A stretch of DNA of 36,143 nt from Cyclobacteriaceae bacterium (GTDB lineage Bacteria > Bacteroidota > Bacteroidia > Cytophagales > Cyclobacteriaceae): NCBI GenBank assembly GCA_012033595.1, contig JAAUQL010000061.1:1-36143 (forward strand), in the 5' to 3' direction. Position numbers and translations under genes: made by a program. A model generated the notes under the pieces. The model saw nothing but the letters and a program-made list of their open reading frames with translations, was not told the DNA's origin and made no database searches. Positions 17,442 to 26,398 of this stretch are shown piece by piece (position 1 is the stretch's first letter; the number at the start of each line of letters is the position of its first letter).

Positions 17442-18344
17442 TTATTCTATCATCATCGTCCTGCCTTGCTCGCGACCGTAGCCTTGCACCACCAGCCGAT
17501 CATCATAAAAGTGCATAATGGCATAGGAGGTCTTGTCGGTATCTACCATTCCCTTCAGATTAAAATAATGGATGCCATCTTTTTTGGCATAGTTACCACT
17601 GTGGTTGTGTCCGTTGATATATGCCTTTACACAGGAGTGATCATCGAGCACTGCAACTATTTCTTCTGCATTCCATAAATTATGTATGCTGTCGGCAGGA
17701 AACACGGGAAAATGGCAATATACAGCTACATTTTCGCCGGCACGGTCGGCACCCTCCAGTACACCGCGCAGCCAGGCCAACTGAGCCTCTCCTATGGCGC
17801 CGTTCCATTTTGGTGGATTTCCTGCCTGCTGATGGTATGCCAGAGACGCAAGGTACTGTGGGTCGCCCTCGGGGTGGGCATTCAAGCTGATATCATTGCC
17901 ATCGAGTATCACAAAGCGCCATCCTTTCCGAGCCAAATCGTAATACCTGGAGGTGAGGCCAAGGGTGGCCTGAACCTGGTTTTTCAAAGAATCGGCTACC
18001 GAAAAATCATGATTGCCAAGTACATGATATTGTGGCATGGTCAACTGCTGATAAATGGGCACCACCACTTGAAAACTTTCGAAATCGCGGTCGATAAAAT
18101 CGCCCAAATGCACCACATATTCCAGTGGTAGTGTATTGAAATGATCGACACATTGCTGAAGCTTGGCCGGAGAAGCAGCGTATTTGCGCACACCCTCTCC
18201 CGGGTCTTTGTGATACTGACAATCGGCAATCAGTCCAACCGAAAAAAGCGCATCTGAGTAATGCGGCTCCTGAGCCTGCATCGCGGTGGATAACCCCAGC
18301 CCCAGGCTGCTGGTCATCAAAAAAGTTTGTAGTAGGATTCGCAT
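17442..18344 (-). CDS. Secreted metallophosphoesterase, ADPRM-like
   Basis: This is a 300-residue calcineurin-type phosphoesterase with a signal peptide (about residues 1-24, cleavage likely after MQA). All metal-binding motifs are present: GLIADCQYHKD (about 37-47), VVHLGDFIDRD (about 77-87), VLGNHD (about 107-112), AVYCHFPVF (about 207-215) and GHNHSGNY (about 244-251). The IAD-x-QY opening and GHNHSGNY ending are those of the Mn-dependent ADP-ribose/CDP-alcohol diphosphatase (ADPRM) branch. An exported member would act on periplasmic or extracellular nucleotides. It starts 55 bases after the end of the ligase-like gene, on the same strand, so the two may share a transcript. The substrate is inference from the family. 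Confidence 0.87.
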   Translation of the reverse strand: MRILLQTFLMTSSLGLGLSTAMQAQEPHYSDALFSVGLIADCQYHKDPGEGVRKYAASPAKLQQCVDHFNTLPLEYVVHLGDFIDRDFESFQVVVPIYQQLTMPQYHVLGNHDFSVADSLKNQVQATLGLTSRYYDLARKGWRFVILDGNDISLNAHPEGDPQYLASLAYHQQAGNPPKWNGAIGEAQLAWLRGVLEGADRAGENVAVYCHFPVFPADSIHNLWNAEEIVAVLDDHSCVKAYINGHNHSGNYAKKDGIHYFNLKGMVDTDKTSYAIMHFYDDRLVVQGYGREQGRTMMIE

Positions 18345-18399
18345 AGTGCTCTAAACTCAAAAATGCATGGACATGTTGCCAAAAAAATGCGCCAAATCT

Positions 18400-19883
18400 T
18401 TATACCAGTTTCCAGATGGTGTCCAGGGCATCTGCTTCGCCGGGGTCATCCCCCACCAGGCGATCAATTTCGGTATTGATCAAAGCAAGGCCGGCTTTGC
18501 GCCGTGGAGCCTGTTGCACCGCATCGAAATGCAGCACATAAACCAGCCCTGGTTTGAGGCTGCGCACAGGGCCAAATTTTTCTATCGTATTGTTTTTAAC
18601 ATAATCCATCAATTCTCTGGTATGAATGCTACCTTTTGGCTCAATTATTTTAGCTATGGGCAATAGTGTGTCCTGGTGCCATACCCCTAAGGTCATAGCG
18701 GCAATTTGACGCTGACCCAGCGCTACGTGCATCAGTACCGCCCTTACGCTATAGGCATTGGCCTTCCACCATTGCCACGGGTTCTTTTTGCCGCTTTCGC
18801 GAATTAATAAGCCCGAAAAGCCCATGGCTCTGCAGTTGCGCTGCAAGACATGGAGCGCTTCCAGGCTGCCAAATGTGAGTGCCTTAGCTGGTGCTAACTG
18901 ATCCATGGCCATGGTTTCATGATCCAGGTCGCCACCCCACACCTCATTAATTATAAATTTGGCTTCTGCCAGTTGAATGTCCTGCAAACCGACATGCTTT
19001 TTGCCCAATCGCGAAAGGAGGAGATGAAGCGGTTTTTGTGGGTTTTTTGGTACTATTCTGCCCCAGCAGATCAGCGCATGTGGCAGTTGACCACGGCATT
19101 TCACTATTTCGGGAAAGCTGGCTGTCGCCAATTCCGATTCGCTAAGCCAGATTTCGACCCGATCACCCCACTTCACCAATTGCGCCACTATGCCATCTTC
19201 GTAGCCATAAACGGTCAGGTTTTGAACTTCCCCGCGAATTTCTTCCGCGGTAGCGATGGATTCTATGTGAGGAAACTCCAGTGGTAAGAGATGCTGTTCA
19301 AATGGTACCTCTGGACGAAGTGCATCAAATTCCAGCGTTTGCCTGTCAGATATGCACGACAAGCGAAGCCGTACCATCGCCGGCCTCACGTCCAAAAGCG
19401 CAGCAATGGCCAGCGTCACCAGGTGTTGGCTTACCGGAGACCTAAAGCTGCCGGTCATCAGCTTCAGAAGCAGGGCACCTTCGATGGCAGACAAACGGGA
19501 CAATGTATTTTTGAGGAAATGCTGTTGTCTTTCATCGTCATCCGGAAATTTTTCCAATGGTGCCAGTCCATCTGCCAGGCTTGAATATTGCTTTCTGTAT
19601 CCGGATCGGAAAGCAAAATCGCCAGTGTATCGGCCATGTTTCCTGCTTCTTTTTCCGATCGTATTATTAGCCATTCAGGGTATCCTGTGAGGGTCGGAGC
19701 CCATTGTTTAAGCTGCTTTGTCGTCAGCAACCTGCGGGGATAGTGACCCAGCAACAGCGTTAGAGCCAGGTCTCTGTCCTTTGCGTGTTGCAACTCATTA
19801 AAATACCTGACGAGGTATTTTATTTTGGCCGTATCGTGCCTGGCATACGCCAGGTCTGCTGTCATTGCTGCAAATTTTTTCAA
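18400..19883 (-). CDS. ATP-dependent DNA ligase homologue lacking the catalytic residues, frame broken in the N-terminal half
   Basis: The N-terminal part (19883 down to about 19590) matches the DNA-binding domain of bacterial LigB/LigC-type ligases: KYLVRYFNELQHAKDRDLAL and GYPEWLI...GNMADTLAILL. The rest continues in another frame (LTGS/MTGSFRSPVSQHLV matches the usual ITGGFRVGVSQKLV) and ends with the OB-fold motif VI region EKFGPVRSLKP and APRRKAG. One added base in the A run near 19590 joins them into 494 residues. In the nucleotidyl-transfer domain the usual KWDGIRGQL reads YEDGIVAQL, so the adenylated lysine is Tyr (codon 19203-19201). The DGE motif reads WGR, EGLMLK reads SGLLIRE, and the first lysine of WWKWK reads Trp. 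It should not form a ligase-AMP intermediate. A structural DNA-binding role or decay are both possible. Confidence 0.8.
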
Positions 19884-20460
19884 TTTCTATGTTTTCTGTT
19901 TCGGCGCTACCTTCAGCACACCATCGTACACCTTCTGGTCAGCGACTCCAGTCCTATTTCACTATACTATATTATAAAACTCCCTACTCGCTGCCCGGTT
20001 TGGTAAATTATAAATATCCAAGATTAATATCTATCCTCAAGTTTCGCATTCAAGGATCAAGAATTTATTTAATTAATTTGTAATGGTTTATGTATAAAGT
20101 CTCGGTGTCGCACTGGCTAAAAACGCCCTGAGCCTCTATGGTAAAAATAGACCACAGCCTTGCACGGAGATAAAACAGCGTTGCACAAAGCGCTCATAGC
20201 TGAAATGGAATAAGTAACCTGTTCATTATCAAGTAACTGTGTTTTTTGTATCCTAAATAATAGCTTTCTAATCAACCGATTATGCCCAAGTGCGAAACAC
20301 AAGTCACTATTGTTTGCGAGCATGGAAAAAGCCGGAAAAAATGAGCAGGTCATTCTTTGCTTTCCGCTCAAAACATCCCGAAATTGATAAATAATACCTC
20401 CGCAAAACTTTCAAAGCTCCATTTTTTTTTACTATTTGATGGCAAAGACAAGACAGACCC
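19884..20460. other. Intergenic region between the divergent ligase-like and HisA-like genes
   Basis: About 575 bases between two genes that point away from each other. It is AT-rich in the middle (near 19960-20090) and should contain both promoters, but I cannot place a convincing -7/-33 pair. Short open frames exist on the minus strand (20117-20371) but look non-coding. Confidence 0.5.
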
Positions 20461-21183
20461 ATGTTTAAGGTAATACCCTCCATATCCATCTCTAATGGCA
20501 AGCTGGTCTTGCTCAAAAAAGGTGATTTTTCTAACCAGCTCAAATATGATTTTAACCTGATAGACGTAACCAAACTTTTGGAAGACAATGGTGTGGAAGT
20601 AGTTCACTTCCTCGACCTTGACGGCACCAAAAGAGAGTCTCCTACCAACTATCACACCCTGGAAACCATAGTGGGCTATACCAACCTCAAGGTGGATTTT
20701 ATGGGCGGCATTCGCACCGATGGCGACATCAACAAGGTGCTCGAGTTTGGCGCCACCTATTTTACCGCCTCCAGTGTGGCAGTAAACAACCACGACTTGT
20801 TTGCCTCCTGGATCATGTCCTATGGCCGGGAGAAGCTATCACTTATGGCCAATGTGTCGGGAGATAAACTGATGTACAAGGCCTGGCAAAAAAAGGCCGA
20901 TATCGACCTGGTAGAGCACATCGAATACTTTCATATGAGGGGGCTCAAGTACGTAAAAGTGACTGACATGAACCGAGACGGTGTGCTGGAAGGACCCAAT
21001 TTCCCTCTCTACCAAAACCTGGTGGACAAATTTCCGGATATGTGCATTGCAGCCAGCGGAGGGGTGCGCTCGGTAGATGACATCAGAAAACTAAAGGAAA
21101 TGGGATTGTATGGGGTCATTGTAGGCAGGGCCCTGTATGAGGGAAATATTAAAGTAGAAGACCTCAGGGAATTTGCCAATTGA
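20461..21183 (+). CDS. HisA-like TIM-barrel protein with catalytic aspartates replaced
   Basis: The 240-residue protein aligns end to end with HisA, the ProFAR isomerase of histidine synthesis: VIPSIS at the start, GDFSNQLKYD, VHFLDLDGTK, VDFMGGIRTDGDI, TDMNRDGVLEGPN (about 162-174), IAASGGVRSVDDI (about 198-210) and GVIVGRALYEG (about 219-229). The phosphate-binding loops are kept. Both acid/base aspartates are not: the Asp of IPAIDL is Ser9, and the Asp of the ADV strand is Asn131 (MANVSG). The Arg usual in the DGKCVRL segment is Leu. It is therefore unlikely to be the working histidine enzyme; it is a HisA paralogue of unknown role. No other his gene is nearby. It is convergent with a small exported-protein gene two bases away. 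Confidence 0.83.
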   Translation: MFKVIPSISISNGKLVLLKKGDFSNQLKYDFNLIDVTKLLEDNGVEVVHFLDLDGTKRESPTNYHTLETIVGYTNLKVDFMGGIRTDGDINKVLEFGATYFTASSVAVNNHDLFASWIMSYGREKLSLMANVSGDKLMYKAWQKKADIDLVEHIEYFHMRGLKYVKVTDMNRDGVLEGPNFPLYQNLVDKFPDMCIAASGGVRSVDDIRKLKEMGLYGVIVGRALYEGNIKVEDLREFAN

Positions 21184-21185
21184 CG

Positions 21186-21473
21186 CTAGGCCGGCCGTCT
21201 GAAAGGATTGAGCATGATGAATTTGGCGATCAGATAGTAAACGATATTGTATGAAATCCGGCTGGTTGATCGTGGCTTTTCCGCCTTTTCGCGTGCTTCA
21301 TTTATCGATTTTCCCTTTTCTTCCTCCGTTTTCACCTGAGTGCTGTCCGTACGATGAACCATAGATTGCGTCTGCTGATTAACATTGAAAGCAAAGATTG
21401 CAGAGGTATTTCCCAATACTATACTCAATATCATTAAGGTAAGTACGATGGTTTTTTGGTGTTGGAGCTGCAT
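21186..21473 (-). CDS. Small exported or membrane protein, unknown function
   Basis: This is 95 residues from ATG at 21473. It has a hydrophobic signal or anchor helix (about 8-30, ending SAIFAFN), a long polar and charged middle (KTEEEKGKSINEAREKAEKP, about 47-66) and a hydrophobic C-terminal stretch with LIAKFIMLNPFRR. The open frame continues upstream to 21926, but that extension overlaps the start of murF on the other strand and looks like its shadow, so I chose the internal Met. Convergent with, and two bases from, the HisA-like gene. I do not recognise a family. Confidence 0.55.
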   Translation of the reverse strand: MQLQHQKTIVLTLMILSIVLGNTSAIFAFNVNQQTQSMVHRTDSTQVKTEEEKGKSINEAREKAEKPRSTSRISYNIVYYLIAKFIMLNPFRRPA

Positions 21474-21560
21474 ATTTTCTGAAATTAAAATGTGCCGAAG
21501 TTGCAGGTCAGAATGGCCTTTTAGTTTGGTAAAATTAGGCAAAAAACATGAGGCCATCTG

Positions 21561-21568
21561 TATATTTG
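21561..21568 (+). promoter_or_regulatory. Candidate -7 element for murF-alr
   Basis: TATATTTG matches TAnnTTTG 53 bases before the murF start codon. A TTTG occurs upstream at 21525-21528, but the 32-base gap is too long for a normal -33 box. Confidence 0.3.
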
Positions 21569-21620
21569 GCAAAGTTTTCACAATCCGGTATTTATTGCGC
21601 ATACCTTCACCACTGTAGCT

Positions 21621-24070
21621 ATGTTTTCTTTTGATCATTTCACCCATACAATTGATGGTAAAATACTGGCCGACAACCACCCCGGCCACATAGCACATTT
21701 CCTTACCGACAGCAGAAAGCTCTTCAACCCAAAGGCGTCTGTATTTGTGGCCATACATGGCACACGGCACAACGGCCACGACTTTATAGTGCCAATGTAC
21801 GAAAGGGGCGTACGCAAATTTGTGGTAGAAAACCAAGCCGCCATACCCGGCTACATGCTCGACCACTGTAGCATAGTGCTGGTAGCATCTGCGATAGTAG
21901 CCTTGCAACAAATAGCCAGCGCTCACCGAAAATGTTTCGACTATCCGGTCATTGCCATCACAGGATCCAATGGCAAAACAATAATCAAGGAATGGTTGGG
22001 ACAGCTTTTGGAAAACGACTACAAAATCGTAAAAAGCCCCAAGAGCTTCAACTCACAGCTCGGGGTGCCGCTGTCGGTGCTACAGATGGGACCCCAGCAC
22101 AATTTGGCCATCATCGAAGCGGGCATTTCGAAGGTGGACGAAATGCAAAAGCTCAAAGAAGTAATAGACCCCACCATTGGAATTTTTACCAATATAGGCC
22201 CGGCACATGATGAGGGCTTTGCTGACAGACAGGAAAAAACACTGGAAAAATGGAAGCTTTTTGGCGATTGCACCACGGTAATCTATTGCCTTGATCATGA
22301 GCAGGTAGCAAGGGCTAAGCCAGCGCATGTGCATGGTTTCTCCTGGGGTCAGCATATTGGATCTGCGATAAGGATCGTTTCCAAACAAAAACATGGACAC
22401 TTATCCGTACTTTCGCTGGCTTTCGAAGGCAGAGATATGGAGCTCCGCCTGCCTTTTGCCGACGAGGCCTCGATCGAAAACGCCATGCACTGCATTGCCA
22501 CCATGTTGCTGCTCGGCCTGGATGCCGCGCAAATCAACCAAAAACTGAGCAGGCTCACCGTAGTGGAAATGAGGCTGCAGTTGAAAAGAGGCATAAATAA
22601 TTGCTACCTGATAGACGATAGCTACAACAATGATTTGGGAGGATTGCAGGTGGCAATAGATTTTTTGAAAAATCAACCGGGCAAAAAAACCGGGTGATCA
22701 TTTCGGACATTTTGCAATCCGGACTGGATGAAGAAGCGCTGTGCATTCAACTAAACGAAGTATTGGAAAAAAACCAGATCGACGCCATTATTGGCATTGG
22801 TCCGGTGCTGAGCAGACACCCGCATCTTTTTGCCATCAAATCCACATTTTACACATCTACCGAGCACTTTGTACAGCAAGTGGATGTGCAGGAATTCAGG
22901 GATGAAACCATCTTGATAAAAGGAGCAAGGACTTTTGGCTTCGAGCGCATCAGCAACCTGCTTGCCGAAAAAATACATCGCACCGTGCTCGAAATCAACC
23001 TGGATGCGCTCATCCACAACCTCAATTTTTACCGTTCCAGGATCAATGACAATGTTCGTCTGATGGTGATGGTAAAAGCCGCAGCCTACGGCAACGGAAG
23101 TGCCGAAATCGCCAGCCTGCTACAATTCAACAGGGTGGACTATTTGGCCGTGGCCTATGCCGACGAGGGGGTGGAGCTGCGCAAGCACGGCATCACGGTG
23201 CCCATCATGGTAATGAACGTAGCCTACCAGAGCTTTGGCAACCTTGTCAAATACAACCTGGAGCCTGAGGTATATAGCCTGGCTCAACTGGATCGGCTGA
23301 TCTCCTTTGCCTCCACTGAGGCAAAACCCATAAAAATCCATGTTAAAATCGACTCGGGCATGCACCGGCTCGGATTTGAAGCACACGAAATCGATGCCTT
23401 AACCAACCTGCTGTGCGCCTCGCCTGTGGTGGAGGTAGCCAGTATCTACTCGCATCTGGCTGGGGCAGATGAAGACAAGCACAATGAATTTTCTCATACC
23501 CAGGTGCAGCGATTTTTGTCGATGGCAGACCGCATACAAGTAGCCCTGGGCACCAGGCCGCTAAGACATATTCTCAATTCTGCCGGAATTTTGCGCTTTC
23601 CAGACTATCAATTGGATATGGTGCGTTTGGGCATAGGACTGTATGGCTTTGAAGCCAACCAGCAAGCCCAGGGGGAATTGCGTGCAGTAAGCACGCTGAA
23701 GACGGTAATATCACAAATAAAAAATATCCGCCGGGGCGAAACCATCGGATATGGCAGAATGGGTCTGGCCATCCATGACATGCAGATCGCCACCATTGCC
23801 ATTGGCTATGCCGATGGGTTTTCCAGGGCCTTCAGCAATGGTAAAATTTCCCCCATGGCCAATGGTCAGCCTGCCCCGGTCATCGGCAATATATGTATGG
23901 ATATGTGCATGCTCGATGTCACAGGACTGGATGTGCGTGAGGGCGACGAGGTCATCATATTTGGCGAAGAGCCCGGCATCAAACAATTGGCCGATGCCAT
24001 TGGCACCATTCCTTACGAAATACTCACCGGCATCAGCAGTCGGGTTTCGCGTGTTTTCTATACCAGTTGA
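21621..24070 (+). CDS. Fused MurF / alanine racemase, frame broken at the junction of halves
   Basis: In Bacteroidota these two cell-wall activities are often one protein. The N-terminal half is MurF, which adds D-Ala-D-Ala to UDP-MurNAc-tripeptide using ATP: P-loop GSNGKT at 115-120, NSQLGVPLSVL, IEAGISKVDEM, and DSYNND near the frame break. The C-terminal half is alanine racemase, which supplies the D-alanine: LEINLDALIHNL, the PLP-binding lysine in MVKAAAYGNG (about residue 486 of the repaired protein), VKIDSGMHRLGF, AIGYADGFSR and GNICMDMCMLDVTG. The frame stops at 22695-22697. Restoring one A in the seven-A run at 22683-22689 changes GKKTG-stop to GKKNRVIISDIL and gives 816 residues, the normal fusion length. 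Confidence 0.93.
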
Positions 24071-24161
24071 TCGTGTAAGCTGTCACTTTGTTTTGTGCTA
24101 CAGCCGGCTATAGGGCGGTCTTGGGAAAATAATTTGGGAAATATATGGTATCAATCGCCTT

Positions 24162-25184
24162 TTACCTCACATCGCGCGGCGAGCGGATAATTTCCGGTGC
24201 GTTGAGCACCCGGTCTTTTATCTCCTCTGCGGAGAGCGTTTCATCAGCAAATTTTCTCGCCACTTCATTGTTGTGGTAGTCCATAGATCGCTCCTTTTTG
24301 GTATTTCCCGGTAAGGTTTCGTGCGCATCGGTGATCTCTTTTGAAAGTTCCGGTCCAAAAGTCCTGGTCAGATGATAGCTCCAGTAGATGTGGCGGTATG
24401 CATCTTCAGGGAACCGGGGGTTCTTGCTCTTTTCCAGTTCAGAGAGTTTTTTGGCATCGCGGGTTATCTTTATCATAGCGGGTACCTTACCGGGATGTTC
24501 GGAAATGATTTGGGCTTCTTTTTCAGCCAGTTCGAGGTCAAATTCGTCCGCTGCCTTCAAAATGTCCTGTTCATTTAGCCTTAAATAGGTCAGATTGTCT
24601 TGTCTTTGCGTAAATAGTCCCACTTTTATTTCTTTGCCGTCTATACCCAGCAGTGCATCAGCCTCCAGCTCCAGGTCCATGGGCGTGTGGTTTTGGTTGA
24701 ACAATTTTTTCATTTCAGCCAAAATGATCTTTGCCGATTCTACGGGTGTTTTCAAGTACAGCGGGATTCGGGTTTTCATATAGCCGTTTTCCAGTTTGCC
24801 AAATGTTTTTTGGTCTTCTGTACCATCGGCATGTATGAAAAGAGAAAAATCCTTGAAGGTAAAAAAGAAGGAAGGTTCGTTGAAATCGGCAAATCTGAAG
24901 GTGATGGACCGGGCGCTAAAGTCGGCATTGAAAGACTCCTTGCCATACATTTTTTTATTCAAATGAAAACCCAGATCAACCCCGGTGACCGCGCAACTAT
25001 TGTAAGAGTTCATGCGCACATGGGCATAGTCGAAATTTTCTATAACTATGCCCTTTTGTTCCAGCCTGGGTTGCAGAGTGGCGATGGCGTTGACAGCCAG
25101 TTTCCGCAATACATAATTGGCGCTGAAATAGCCAATGACAAAAACTACCAGTAAAAAAAGAATGGTTTTGGCCAGTGTTTTCAA
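24162..25184 (-). CDS. Membrane-anchored protein with DUF6973-like C-terminal domain
   Basis: 340 residues. An N-terminal helix (about 6-25) anchors the protein. Next comes a beta-rich region (about 35-200) that alternates hydrophobic and polar residues like AsmA/DUF748-type or LEA-like periplasmic folds. The C-terminal domain (about 250-330) has a conserved set of His, Asp and Asn residues: FPEDAYRHIYWSYHLTR, EITDAHE and MDYHNNEVARKFA. This pattern resembles DUF6973, whose members have the sequence aFRH-x-W...DAHE...D-x-HNN-x-xGR and look like metal-dependent enzymes. The family assignment is from memory of that pattern. The combination of membrane anchor and this domain would place it in the periplasm. 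It is a single gene with no obvious partner. Confidence 0.6.
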   Translation of the reverse strand: MKTLAKTILFLLVVFVIGYFSANYVLRKLAVNAIATLQPRLEQKGIVIENFDYAHVRMNSYNSCAVTGVDLGFHLNKKMYGKESFNADFSARSITFRFADFNEPSFFFTFKDFSLFIHADGTEDQKTFGKLENGYMKTRIPLYLKTPVESAKIILAEMKKLFNQNHTPMDLELEADALLGIDGKEIKVGLFTQRQDNLTYLRLNEQDILKAADEFDLELAEKEAQIISEHPGKVPAMIKITRDAKKLSELEKSKNPRFPEDAYRHIYWSYHLTRTFGPELSKEITDAHETLPGNTKKERSMDYHNNEVARKFADETLSAEEIKDRVLNAPEIIRSPRDVR

Positions 25185-25268
25185 AGCTTTATGGTAATTA
25201 AGTTGATGGTGTGGCGATAAATATATTTATTGATCAATAAAAGTAAAACGTTTTGACCAAAGGATAAT

Positions 25269-26285
25269 ATGAAGAATGGAAGAAAAGTAAAGTGGGGCAT
25301 TTTGAGCACAGCCAGGATCGGCCTGGACAAGGTGATACCTGCCATGCAGCAATGTGGCAATGTGGAGGTGGTGGCCATTGCGTCGCGTCAGCCACAGATG
25401 GCCGCAGATGCCGCCTCCAGGCTTGGCATTCCGAAACATTATGGCAGCTACGAAGCCCTCTTGCATGACCCTGAGGTGGAGGCCATTTACAATCCGCTGC
25501 CCAACCACATGCACTTCACCTACACCAAAATGGCCATAGAGCATGGCAAACATGTATTGTGCGAAAAACCCATGACCTTAAGCAAAGAAGAAATTAATAC
25601 ACTGATGCACTTGCGAGACCTGCACAAGGTAAAAGTTGGCGAGGCATTTATGGTACATACCCATCCACAATGGCGCAAGGTGGTGGAGCTGGTCAAAAAC
25701 GGGCATATTGGTAACCTATTGGCGGTACAGGGCTTTTTTAGCTATTTCAAAACCGACCCGACAAACATAAGGAATATCATGGCCTTTGGAGGCGGAGCCA
25801 TGTGGGATATAGGGTGCTACCCGATCCATACCACCAGGATGGTGTTTGGCGAGGAACCCCGGCGTGCGGTGGCGCTTATCGATCGCGATCCGGTACTCAA
25901 AACCGATCGCCTGGCCTCCGTGATCCTCGATTTTCCTTCTGGTCAGTGCAGCTTTATGGTCAGCACCCAACTGGTGGCCCACCAGCGGATGATCTTTTTT
26001 GGTGACGAGAAACGAATAGAAATAGAAATCCCATTCAACGCGCCTACCGACAGGCCATGCAGGATATTTGTGCAAGATGGCAACCTGCTTGCACCCGGGC
26101 GGGAAGAAATCCACTTCGATACCTGTGACCAATACAATATACAGGGAGAAGCGTTTTCGGATGCCATCATCCATGACGGTCCTGTGCCGGTTTCGCTCGA
26201 AAATGCCTATGGCAATACCAGCACCATAGAAGCCATATTCGAATCGGAAAAAACCGGGCAATGGGTAAGCGTAGCAAAGGGCTAA
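25269..26285 (+). CDS. Gfo/Idh/MocA family oxidoreductase
   Basis: The 338-residue protein has an N-terminal NAD(P)-binding Rossmann fold (WGILSTARIG, about 9-18; VVAIASRQ, about 34-41), the YNPLPNHMH strand (about 74-82), the EKPMTL motif (about 98-103) whose lysine is catalytic in this family, and the C-terminal GGGAMWDIGCYPIHTTR segment (about 175-191) with the usual Asp and His. It most resembles the glucose-fructose oxidoreductase/dihydrodiol dehydrogenase-like branch. No signal peptide is seen, so it should be cytoplasmic. The sugar or polyol substrate is not defined by sequence. It is separate from the transporter gene that follows after 113 bases. Confidence 0.9.
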   Translation: MKNGRKVKWGILSTARIGLDKVIPAMQQCGNVEVVAIASRQPQMAADAASRLGIPKHYGSYEALLHDPEVEAIYNPLPNHMHFTYTKMAIEHGKHVLCEKPMTLSKEEINTLMHLRDLHKVKVGEAFMVHTHPQWRKVVELVKNGHIGNLLAVQGFFSYFKTDPTNIRNIMAFGGGAMWDIGCYPIHTTRMVFGEEPRRAVALIDRDPVLKTDRLASVILDFPSGQCSFMVSTQLVAHQRMIFFGDEKRIEIEIPFNAPTDRPCRIFVQDGNLLAPGREEIHFDTCDQYNIQGEAFSDAIIHDGPVPVSLENAYGNTSTIEAIFESEKTGQWVSVAKG

Positions 26286-26398
26286 TGCTACGTTTTTACT
26301 AAAACAAACGCAATAGTGCTAAAGTCAAGGTAGCTTTTTATAATTTTCGCCTGTGATTGTAGCGATCATATTGTTCTATCAACCAAAGCATATCGTCT

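Noticed and set aside
21474-21926. Upstream extension of the small exported-protein frame
   Set aside because: It overlaps the start and first domain of murF on the other strand; the signal-like helix begins at the internal Met at 21473.
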